5,075 bases of DNA from the NCBI GenBank assembly GCA_012799495.1, contig JAAZLD010000111.1, forward strand, positions 1 to 5,075, written 5' to 3'. Of this stretch, positions 1 to 5,075 are shown one piece after another. The notes under the pieces are model-generated. The model was not told where the DNA came from. It did not search any database and saw only the letters and a list, made by a program, of their open reading frames with translations. Origin of the DNA: Desulfitobacterium sp. Lineage in GTDB: Bacteria > Bacillota > Desulfitobacteriia > Desulfitobacteriales > Desulfitobacteriaceae. A program made the translations under genes and the position numbers. Position 1 is the stretch's first letter; each line of letters opens with the position of its first letter.

Positions 1-824
1 AAGAACACGGTGGCACCTAGAGCACACATGGCTACAAGGTTGGCATACTCTCCAAGGTAGAAAAGCCCCCAACGTAAACCTGTATACTCAGTAAATGGTC
101 CGGCAATAATTTCTTGCTCTCCTTCTGCTAAGTCGAAAGGCGCTCTATTTACTTCTGCTTGTCCGCAAATCAAGAAAATAACAAATGCCAACGGTTGTAA
201 GAATATAAAGGGAATTGTCGCTTGTGCATCTACAATTTTTGATAAGTTAAAGGTTTGAGTAATCATAACAACCCCAAGCATGGAGAAAATTATGGGAATC
301 TCATAACTGATCATCTGGGCCACTGCCCGCATACCTCCAAGCAAGGAGTACTTGTTATTAGAACTCCAACCTGCCATTAGTAAAGCCAATGTAGCTACAG
401 ATGTAACTGCGATATAGAAGAAAACTCCCAGTTCTAAGTCGATAACAGTCATTTTGTAGCCAAAAGGAATAATGGTCAGGGTCAAAATGGGGATCCCGAA
501 AATAAACATAGGGGCAATTTTAAACAAGGTACGATCCGCGCCACCGGGGATCACATCCTCTTTCCCCAATAATTTTAAAGCATCGGCTATGGTCTGAAAC
601 CATCCGCGGGGACCTAACCGGTTTGGGCCGGGACGTTGAGAAGGCCATCCAGCAATTTTACGTTCTAAAACGATGAGTAAAAGTGCGGAGACTACAATAA
701 CAACAAGAATTAAGACCATTCCAATCAACGTCATGGTTAAATCAGCCCAAAAGGAATAAGGATCCGCAAATAAACCACGGATGGCAGCCGCTATATTTAC
801 TGGCAAATTATTCAAAGCTTCCAT
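1..824 (-). CDS. nuoH: NADH-quinone oxidoreductase subunit H, 3' end outside window
   Basis: Membrane subunit of complex I that joins the membrane arm to the quinone-reducing arm and forms much of the quinone chamber and the entry to the proton path. The frame is open from ATG at 824 to the window edge: 274 codons, no stop. Family members usually run about 320-350 residues, so the last transmembrane part is missing. Visible signatures are LERK at 53-56, RPGPNRLGP at 64-72, KLLGKED at 84-90, MAGWSSNNKYSLLGG at 150-164, RAVAQMISYEIP at 166-177, and the acidic quinone-site loop NRAPFDLAEGEQEIIAGP at 226-243 followed by TEYTG. Hydrophobic segments lie near 30-52, 102-120, 131-150, 174-192, 205-222 and 252-272. 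The start is supported by AGGGGAG at 837-831, 6 nt upstream of the ATG. It follows nuoD by 24 nt, with no nuoE, F or G between. Identification is secure; Fpo-type donors cannot be excluded. Confidence 0.96.
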   Translation of the reverse strand, partial: MEALNNLPVNIAAAIRGLFADPYSFWADLTMTLIGMVLILVVIVVSALLLIVLERKIAGWPSQRPGPNRLGPRGWFQTIADALKLLGKEDVIPGGADRTLFKIAPMFIFGIPILTLTIIPFGYKMTVIDLELGVFFYIAVTSVATLALLMAGWSSNNKYSLLGGMRAVAQMISYEIPIIFSMLGVVMITQTFNLSKIVDAQATIPFIFLQPLAFVIFLICGQAEVNRAPFDLAEGEQEIIAGPFTEYTGLRWGLFYLGEYANLVAMCALGATVF

Positions 825-848
825 CTTATTCTCCCCTCGCTGAGAGTA

Positions 849-1961
849 TTACTTATCCACTTCACCAAGCACTGCATCTAAAGACGCAAAGCTGGCAATC
901 AGATCCTGGACATAAGTTCCTACGCCAATTTCTTCTAAACACTGCAGGTTGACAAAGGCACCAGCCCGTATCTTAACCCGCTCAGGTTTAGTAGTTCCAT
1001 TACTAACGATATAGAAACCCATTTCACCTTTTGGATTTTCCACACGATGATACACTTCCCCAACGGGTGGTTTAATCACTCTAGGGACTTTGGCCATAAC
1101 AGGGCCCTCTGGTATATCACGCATAGCTTGACGAATAATTTTTAGACTCTCATTCATTTCCATTAAACGGACCATATTCCTATCAAAGGTATCACACCCA
1201 TGAAGGACAGGAACTTCAAAGTCGAATCGATCATATATACCGTAAGGTTCATTTTTCCGCACGTCATAGTTGACTCCGGAAGCCCTTAAAGCACAGCCGG
1301 TAATACTCAAGTTTTCAGCTACTTCCTTAGGAAGAATGCCGATTTTTTTCATCCGGGCCTGAGCAATTTCGTTACCCAGATAAATGTTATAATACTCCTC
1401 AATTTTCTCTGGCATATCATCTACAAAGGATTGAAGAGCAGGCCAGAATTCTTCAGGAGGCTCTGCGTTAATTCCACCGATTCGCATCACATTCACTGTC
1501 AAACGGTTTCCAGCGAGCATCTCAAACATATCGAGAATTCTTTCCCGGTCCCGGAAGGGGTAACCCCAAGCCGTCCATCCTGCCATATCCAAAGCGGAGC
1601 TGGCAATGAAAACCTGGTGACTGGCAAAACGAGCTAATTCTGCAATAATAACACGCAAATACTCTGCCCGTTCAGGAATTTCCAGACCCATTAACTTCTC
1701 AACTGTTTGAACATAGGCCAAGTTGCAGTGGGGTGAAGCCAAATAGTCTAAGCGGTCGGTATAAGGAATGAATTGGGCATAAGTGCGACTTTCCGCTAAT
1801 TTTTCCAACCCGCGATGAAGATATCCAATCTTAGGCTCAATAGACGTAACTATTTCCCCCTGTAACCGGATAATCATCCGAAACACACCGTGCATACTAG
1901 GGTGTTGGGGGCCCATGTTTAGTATAAGTTCTTCCGTACCTTCTGTATAAATATCAGACAT
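849..1961 (-). CDS. nuoD: NADH-quinone oxidoreductase subunit D (49 kDa subunit)
   Basis: Peripheral-arm subunit of complex I. Together with NuoB and NuoH it forms the site where quinone is reduced by cluster N2. The 370-residue protein is full length for a stand-alone NuoD. It shows GPQHPSMHG at 17-25 (His24 in the quinone-pocket loop), GYLHRGLEK at 46-54, the conserved LDY with Tyr73 (likely the quinone-headgroup tyrosine by family analogy), GNRLTVNVMRIGG at 151-163, SGVNYDVRKNEPYGIYDRF at 228-246 and the C-terminal LGEVDK. The NiFe-hydrogenase CxxC pairs at both ends are absent, which separates it from Ech, Hyc and Mbh large subunits. One family motif that is usually RAPSF reads RAGAF here (332-336). 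ATG at 1961 is preceded by AAAGGGGGGA; this ribosome site begins at the nuoC stop codon, and the C-D gap is only 15 nt. NuoC and NuoD are not fused, unlike in E. coli. Confidence 0.98.
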   Translation of the reverse strand: MSDIYTEGTEELILNMGPQHPSMHGVFRMIIRLQGEIVTSIEPKIGYLHRGLEKLAESRTYAQFIPYTDRLDYLASPHCNLAYVQTVEKLMGLEIPERAEYLRVIIAELARFASHQVFIASSALDMAGWTAWGYPFRDRERILDMFEMLAGNRLTVNVMRIGGINAEPPEEFWPALQSFVDDMPEKIEEYYNIYLGNEIAQARMKKIGILPKEVAENLSITGCALRASGVNYDVRKNEPYGIYDRFDFEVPVLHGCDTFDRNMVRLMEMNESLKIIRQAMRDIPEGPVMAKVPRVIKPPVGEVYHRVENPKGEMGFYIVSNGTTKPERVKIRAGAFVNLQCLEEIGVGTYVQDLIASFASLDAVLGEVDK

Positions 1962-1976
1962 GGTTTTATCCCCCCT

Positions 1977-2468
1977 TTAATCTTCACCTTTACGAACACG
2001 CATTTTATCGCGTACTTCAGGCGGTTCTGTAACATAATCTTTACGTAGTGGGTATCCTTCGAAGTCATCCCACATATAAATCCGTCTTAAGTTCGGATGA
2101 CCAGTAAATTCGATTCCGAACATATCATAAGCTTCTCTTTCCATAAAATTGGCTCCCGCCCAAATCTTCACTACAGAATCAATAACAGGCTTTTCTCGAT
2201 CCACGATTGCTTTGACTCTCAGCTTTTGGGGTCCCCTCAAACTGGTTAGGTGGTAGACTACTTCAAAATGTTCCAATTTGTCTACACCAGCAATGTCGTG
2301 GAGAAAGTCACAAGGTACATCTTCGAAGTTTTTAACAGCCGTTAAAACTTCGGTGATATAAGGAGCCTGAACAGTGAGAACCAAAAAGTCTAAACTTTCT
2401 TCTACTTTACCGTTAACACGAGCTGCTAACTCATCTACTCGTTTTCTTAAAATTTCTTTATTTTCCAT
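1977..2468 (-). CDS. nuoC: NADH-quinone oxidoreductase subunit C (30 kDa subunit)
   Basis: Structural subunit of the connecting module of complex I; it packs against NuoD and NuoB and carries no cofactor. The 163-residue product has the 30-kDa family signature at 110-129, EREAYDMFGIEFTGHPNLRR, followed by the WDDFEGYPLRKDY block at 133-145. The N-terminal ~70 residues are the usual variable alpha/beta part. Length is normal for a free-standing bacterial NuoC. The ATG at 2468 lies inside the end of nuoB (11-nt overlap) in another frame. A ribosome site AAGGTGAGG at 2487-2479 is 10 nt upstream, itself inside nuoB, so translation is probably coupled. An ATG at 2475 is an internal Met codon of nuoB and is out of frame for nuoC. 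The short charged tail (EVRDKMRVRKGED) is typical of clade-specific ends. Identification is secure. Confidence 0.97.
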   Translation of the reverse strand: MENKEILRKRVDELAARVNGKVEESLDFLVLTVQAPYITEVLTAVKNFEDVPCDFLHDIAGVDKLEHFEVVYHLTSLRGPQKLRVKAIVDREKPVIDSVVKIWAGANFMEREAYDMFGIEFTGHPNLRRIYMWDDFEGYPLRKDYVTEPPEVRDKMRVRKGED

Positions 2469-2979
2469 GCTGCATTAACCTCACCTTATCTGGGTGCATC
2501 ACCTTATATTTCAATTGAAGCAACCCATATACTAAGGACTCCGGACGTGGTGGACAACCAGGAATATAGACATCCACTGGAACTATTTTATCCACACCCG
2601 TGGTCATGGAATAAGAATCCACAAAAGGTCCGCCAGCGCTAGCACAGCTACCCATGGCGATTACCCATTTGGGTTCAGGCATTTGGTCATAAATCATCCG
2701 CAATAGTGGAGCCATTTTCCGGGTACATGTTCCTGCAACAATCATCACATCAGCATGACGTGGTGAAGCACGGAAAACCTCATACCCAAAACGAGAGATA
2801 TCCACCCGCGGACCGCCTGCAGCCATCATTTCGATAGCACAACATGCTAAGCCAAAAGTTACTGGCCAAAAAGAATGTGCTCTACCCCAGTTGAGTACTT
2901 TGTCAACAGTGGTGAGCAATATGTTCTTTTCCATTAACGCTTCGGCTTCGCGGAGCTCTTTCTCTTTTGCTACATCCAC
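2458..2979 (-). CDS. nuoB: NADH-quinone oxidoreductase subunit B (cluster N2 subunit)
   Basis: Complex I subunit that binds the terminal [4Fe-4S] cluster N2 and passes electrons to quinone at the NuoB/NuoD interface. I choose the GTG at 2979 (173 residues). The frame is open upstream to a TTG at 3000 (180 residues), but that codon lies within what looks like the ribosome site itself: GGAAGG at 2994-2989 is 9 nt before the GTG. With the GTG start the N2 ligands fall at Cys46, Cys47 (GLACCAIEM), Cys112 (MGSCASAGG) and Cys142 (PGCPPRPE), close to the positions known in Thermus Nqo6. GPRVDISRFG and MPEPKWVIAMG are also canonical. A further cysteine, Cys85 in GTCTRKM, occupies a position that is more often a hydrophobic residue. 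The gene overlaps nuoA by 10 nt and nuoC by 11 nt, which indicates translational coupling. A later ATG at 2934 is possible but lacks a good ribosome site. Confidence 0.96.
   Translation of the reverse strand: MDVAKEKELREAEALMEKNILLTTVDKVLNWGRAHSFWPVTFGLACCAIEMMAAGGPRVDISRFGYEVFRASPRHADVMIVAGTCTRKMAPLLRMIYDQMPEPKWVIAMGSCASAGGPFVDSYSMTTGVDKIVPVDVYIPGCPPRPESLVYGLLQLKYKVMHPDKVRLMQHGK
2479..2487 (-). promoter_or_regulatory. Ribosome binding site of nuoC inside nuoB
   Basis: AAGGTGAGG on the minus strand ends 10 nt before the nuoC ATG at 2468 and is wholly inside the nuoB reading frame. With the 11-nt gene overlap this suggests that ribosomes finishing nuoB help start nuoC. Confidence 0.65.
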
Positions 2980-3326
2980 TCTAATGCACCTTCCTTCCAA
3001 GCATACCAGAATCCAACTAGTAGGATGATAATGAATATGAACATTTCAATAAATGCGAAGGTACCCAACTTACGAAAGGACAACGCCCAAGGGAAGAGGA
3101 ACACTGTTTCTAGGTCAAATGCTGTAAAGACAATTGCATAAAGGAAATAATTACTCTTAAAACCTAACCAAGTACGACCAATGGTTACGTTACCGCCTTC
3201 GTAGGGTGTTAGTTTTTCTGGAACCGGTTTATTTGGAGCTAAAAGTTTTGGCATTAACATCATAATGAGGTTAATGGCAATTGCTACCACAAGCGCAATC
3301 CCTACGGCAGCAAAAGTATGTGACAT
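2970..3326 (-). CDS. nuoA: NADH-quinone oxidoreductase subunit A (ND3 homologue)
   Basis: Small membrane subunit of complex I that clamps the junction between the membrane arm and the quinone chamber next to NuoH. The 118-residue protein has the three expected transmembrane helices (about 7-29, 61-82 and 90-110). The long loop between helices 1 and 2 carries PYEGG at 41-45. Helix 2 holds the family hallmark FDLETVFLFPW at 70-80, whose acidic pair (Asp71, Glu73) is conserved in NuoA/ND3. The loop position usually occupied by Cys or Ser (YECG or YESG) is Gly44 here. ATG at 3326 is preceded by AAGGGGGGTAAAGGAG; the G-run is about 8 nt upstream and is the more likely ribosome site, since AAGGAG touches the ATG. 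It is the first gene of the nuo operon, after a 131-bp gap from rnhB. Its end overlaps nuoB. Confidence 0.97.
   Translation of the reverse strand: MSHTFAAVGIALVVAIAINLIMMLMPKLLAPNKPVPEKLTPYEGGNVTIGRTWLGFKSNYFLYAIVFTAFDLETVFLFPWALSFRKLGTFAFIEMFIFIIILLVGFWYAWKEGALEWM
2989..2994 (-). promoter_or_regulatory. Ribosome binding site deciding the nuoB start
   Basis: GGAAGG, read on the minus strand, lies 9 nt before the GTG at 2979 and inside the last codons of nuoA. An upstream TTG at 3000 would place this motif inside the coding region and has no comparable motif ahead of it, so the GTG is favoured. Confidence 0.7.
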
Positions 3327-3384
3327 CTCCTTTACCCCCCTTCATTTATTTTCTTTTTTGAAGTGAATACCATAAGCCAAACTA

Positions 3385-3400
3385 ATTGTGCCATAATTGT
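3385..3400. repeat. 7-bp direct repeat over the nuoA promoter -10 region
   Basis: On the plus strand TAATTGT occurs at 3384-3390 and again at 3394-3400 or so, separated by GCCA (minus strand: ACAATTA, TGGC, ACAATTA). The period is about 11 bp, roughly one helical turn, which would put two protein contacts on the same DNA face. The A+T-rich context makes chance occurrence quite possible. Confidence 0.4.
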
Positions 3401-3414
3401 TAATGAATAGTCAA
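3385..3414 (-). promoter_or_regulatory. Candidate sigma-A promoter of the nuo operon
   Basis: On the minus strand TTGACT (3414-3409, 5 of 6 to consensus) is followed after 18 bp by CACAAT (3390-3385, 4 of 6). A TG one base before the -10 box gives an extended -10 element. It lies about 60 bp upstream of the nuoA ATG, in the only sizeable gap before the operon. The -10 box overlaps one copy of a 7-bp direct repeat, so a regulator could act here. This is inferred from motif matching only. Confidence 0.45.
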
Positions 3415-3457
3415 CATCTATGTATGGCTATTAGTTGTTTATGCAATCTTATGAAAA

Positions 3458-4240
3458 TTAAACCACACTGCTTTGCTCCTGAACTGGAGTAAAGCTTTTC
3501 CTATGGATAGGGCAAGGTCCGTATTTGCGTAATGCCGTAAGATGCTCCCTAGTGCCATATCCTTTATTTTTAGCAAATTTATATTCAGGATATAACTCAT
3601 CTAATTGGATCATCAAATGATCCCGAGAAACCTTAGCTATGATGGAAGCTGCCGCTATGCTGGCACTTACAGCATCCCCATCCACAATTCCTTCTTGAGG
3701 AATTTTAAGATTTGGTATTTCTAATGCATCAATCAAAAGAAAGTGAGGACTAATATTTAAATTTTTCACCGCTCGAAACATCGCCAGTTTCGTAGCTTCT
3801 AAGATGTTTAAAGCATCAATTTCAGCTGGCTCAGCACTACCTACAGCATATCCTAAAGCCTCTTTTTTAATTTCTAAAAAGAGTTTTTCCCGTTTGTTCT
3901 CAGTAAGTTTCTTGGAATCATTAAGACCATTCAATTTAAATTTTGCTGGTAAGATACATGCTGCAGCTACCACTGGTCCGGCTAAAGGACCTCTACCTGC
4001 TTCGTCGATTCCAGCTATATGCAAGTAGCCCCTTTGCCACAACTCTTGCTCATGTACGAGCAACTTTTTCATTCTTTCAGCTTCTTCTCTTTCTTTCTGC
4101 TGATTTTTGTAATAGCGTTCTATAAGCTGTTGGACCCCTTGGCGAGAATCTTTTGCACATTCTAGAAGAAATTCCTCAGAAGGAGAGGTTTTAAGGACTT
4201 CCCCTACCTCCCGAATGCTCATCTGCGATAGGCCTTTCAA
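3458..4240 (-). CDS. rnhB: Ribonuclease HII
   Basis: Cytosolic endonuclease that cuts the RNA strand of RNA/DNA hybrids and nicks at single ribonucleotides embedded in DNA, starting ribonucleotide excision repair. The 260-residue protein has a catalytic domain from about residue 73. The DEDD active site is visible as Asp79-Glu80 in GIDEAGRGPLAGP, Asp171 in LLIDAL, and Asp189 in DGDAVSASIAAASIIAKVSRD. The GRG loop (82-84) and Tyr228 in KGYGT, which recognise the ribonucleotide-DNA junction in the family, are present. Residues 1-72 form a helical, charged N-terminal region of the kind found in Firmicutes enzymes (B. subtilis RnhB has a similar total length). The start is TTG at 4240, 4 nt after AGGGAG (4250-4245); an ATG at 4222 (residue 7) is a weaker alternative. 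It follows ylqF by 103 bp and may share its transcript. No clear terminator follows it. Confidence 0.97.
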   Translation of the reverse strand: MKGLSQMSIREVGEVLKTSPSEEFLLECAKDSRQGVQQLIERYYKNQQKEREEAERMKKLLVHEQELWQRGYLHIAGIDEAGRGPLAGPVVAAACILPAKFKLNGLNDSKKLTENKREKLFLEIKKEALGYAVGSAEPAEIDALNILEATKLAMFRAVKNLNISPHFLLIDALEIPNLKIPQEGIVDGDAVSASIAAASIIAKVSRDHLMIQLDELYPEYKFAKNKGYGTREHLTALRKYGPCPIHRKSFTPVQEQSSVV

Positions 4241-4343
4241 TAATCTCCCTCTTCCCCTAAATACTTATACTTTTTTGTACATCTTATACTTCTTATTTTT
4301 AGTTATTATATTTTCCGATTTTATGACATCATTAAAGATTATT
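4241..4343 (-). promoter_or_regulatory. A+T-rich ylqF-rnhB gap with possible promoter
   Basis: This gap is strikingly A+T-rich. On the minus strand a perfect TATAAT lies at 4310-4305, about 65 bp before the rnhB start, but no convincing -35 box sits 16-18 bp upstream of it. AAGTATAAG occurs twice (4291-4283 and 4272-4264). A G-rich ribosome site of rnhB closes the gap. No G+C-rich hairpin with a T-run, as a terminator for ylqF would need, was seen. A separate rnhB promoter is possible but unproven. Confidence 0.25.
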
Positions 4344-5075
4344 CTATGAATCTAATAAATCTAAAGTAAATTTACCTAAATTGCCTCCTCGAAATTCTCT
4401 TAAAAAAACCTGAGCAGCCTTAAAAGTATCTATTCGACCGCCCTTAACCAAACAACCACGCCTGCCACCTACTACTTCTAAGTCAACTTCTGCTACATTT
4501 TCACTGAACTTTTTTAATGACTCAGGATAATACTCTTTTAACCAGTTTATAACCCAAAGGGCTAGTTCCTCTAAGTTAAGGACTTCGTCACGGATTGCCC
4601 CTATAGCTCCTAACTTTAAGCCCACTTCTTGATCTTCAAATTTAGGCCAGAGCAATCCGGGAGTGTCCAAAAGTTCCACTCTATCGTGAATACGAACCCA
4701 TTGATTTCCTTTAGTAACTCCTGGCTTATTACCAGTTTTAGTTTTTGCTCGCCCAATAAGATTGTTTACCAAAGACGACTTTCCACAATTAGGAATTCCT
4801 ACGACCATTGCACGGATGCTTCTAGAACGTATCCCTTTTTCTTGCCATTTCAAGATCTTATCCTGCATAATTTTCTCAAGTTCCGGTACAATTCTATTTA
4901 CTCCCACTCCTTTTACAGCACTTACTGCTAAGACTGGATTAGTGTTACCCAATTCCTTTATCCATCTTATTGTCATATTAGGATCTGCCAAATCAGCTTT
5001 ATTAAGGATAATTACTTTTGGTTTATCTCCAAGTAATTCCTGAAGAAGAGGGTTTCTGCTACTTTGCGGTACTCT
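4344..5075 (-). CDS. rbgA: Ribosome biogenesis GTPase YlqF/RbgA, 5' end outside window
   Basis: Circularly permuted GTPase that acts in late assembly of the 50S ribosomal subunit. The frame is open from the window edge to TAG at 4344: 243 codons, against about 280 residues for B. subtilis RbgA, so roughly 40 N-terminal residues are missing. A TTG at 4991 is internal, not the start, because RVPQSSRNP and the G4 motif NKAD (residues 25-28 of the visible part) lie upstream of it in the same frame. The motif order is the permuted one: G4 NKAD, G5 SAVKG (52-56), G1 GIPNCGKSS (93-101), G2 region PGVT (118-121), then G3 DTPG (137-140). The Asn in PNCGKS is the residue tied to potassium-dependent GTPases. 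The C-terminal RNA-binding domain ends with the typical FLREFRGGNLGKFTLDLL. G1 carries Cys where Val is common. rnhB follows, as in many Firmicutes. Confidence 0.96.
   Translation of the reverse strand, partial: RVPQSSRNPLLQELLGDKPKVIILNKADLADPNMTIRWIKELGNTNPVLAVSAVKGVGVNRIVPELEKIMQDKILKWQEKGIRSRSIRAMVVGIPNCGKSSLVNNLIGRAKTKTGNKPGVTKGNQWVRIHDRVELLDTPGLLWPKFEDQEVGLKLGAIGAIRDEVLNLEELALWVINWLKEYYPESLKKFSENVAEVDLEVVGGRRGCLVKGGRIDTFKAAQVFLREFRGGNLGKFTLDLLDS

Noticed and set aside
1431..1637. Plus-strand open frame of 68 codons
   Set aside because: It lies antisense inside nuoD, has no recognisable domain and no good ribosome site, and the opposite frame is clearly coding.
849..3000. nuoB, C and D as subunits of an Ech/Hyc/Mbh membrane hydrogenase
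   Set aside because: NuoD lacks the nickel-binding CxxC pairs, NuoC has the 30-kDa complex I signature, and gene order A-B-C-D-H with an ND3-type NuoA is that of complex I.
3397..3415. Possible Rex (NADH-sensing) operator upstream of nuoA
   Set aside because: The half-sites TGTTGA and TTAACA resemble Rex arms, but the centre is 7 bp rather than the 4 bp of the usual TTGTTAA-N4-TTAACAA form, and one arm has mismatches.
3390..3428. Inverted repeat GCCATA/TATGGC between rnhB and nuoA as a terminator
   Set aside because: The stem is only 6 bp with a loop of about 27 nt and no T-run after it on the minus strand, so it is not a credible intrinsic terminator.
3804..4125. Two overlapping plus-strand open frames of 74 and 60 codons
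   Set aside because: Both lie antisense to rnhB over its conserved catalytic and N-terminal regions; their composition follows the complement of a real gene.
4989..4991. TTG at 4991 as the start of the GTPase gene
   Set aside because: The same frame continues to the window edge and encodes SSRNP and the NKAD motif, which belong to the protein, so the gene is cut by the window, not short.
4629..5043. Two overlapping plus-strand open frames of 100 and 93 codons
   Set aside because: Both are antisense to the GTPase motifs of ylqF/rbgA and show no domain of their own.

Overview
The window carries seven protein-coding genes, all on the minus strand. Reading in the direction of transcription (right to left), they are a 5'-truncated ylqF/rbgA, rnhB, then nuoA, nuoB, nuoC, nuoD and a nuoH whose 3' end lies beyond position 1. 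The plus-strand open frames are shadows of these genes. No RNA gene, mobile element, CRISPR array or integration scar was seen.

Right part (3458-5075): housekeeping genes. ylqF encodes a circularly permuted GTPase for 50S ribosome assembly, and rnhB encodes RNase HII. The adjacent pair ylqF-rnhB is a familiar Firmicutes arrangement (the trmD-rplS-(lepB)-ylqF-rnhB neighbourhood). The 103-bp gap between them is very A+T-rich and holds a 9-bp direct repeat and a possible -10 box.

Left part (1-3326): the start of a proton-translocating complex I (NADH:quinone oxidoreductase-like) operon in the order A-B-C-D-H. nuoC and nuoD are separate genes, and nuoD is followed after only 24 bp by nuoH. The nuoE, nuoF and nuoG genes, which sit between D and H in the classical order, are therefore absent from that position. 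This matches the 11-subunit complex I that lacks an NADH-dehydrogenase module, known from several anaerobic Clostridia and, in related form, from cyanobacteria, archaea (Fpo) and other groups. NuoB, C and D would form the quinone-reducing connecting module and NuoA and H part of the membrane arm. The physiological electron donor cannot be read from this window.

The organism is most likely a Gram-positive anaerobe of the Clostridia, perhaps Peptococcaceae-like (relatives of Desulfotomaculum, Desulfosporosinus, Desulfitobacterium, Dehalobacter or heliobacteria). The reasons are strong G-rich Shine-Dalgarno sequences before almost every gene, TTG and GTG starts, the ylqF-rnhB pair, the long Firmicutes-type N-terminal region of RnhB, moderate G+C, and a complex I operon without EFG. 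The genus is not determined.

The nuo genes are tightly packed (A/B overlap 10 nt and B/C 11 nt; C-D gap 15 nt and D-H gap 24 nt), so they are almost certainly one translationally coupled operon. The 131-bp gap between rnhB and nuoA has no evident terminator. It contains a plausible sigma-A promoter (TTGACT, 18 bp, extended TGG-CACAAT) with a 7-bp direct repeat, at 11-bp period, over its -10 region. Overall this is a conserved core-metabolism region. I found no credible novel system; the points worth checking are the missing EFG genes, the nuoB start, a few residue substitutions in NuoA and NuoB, and the promoter repeat.
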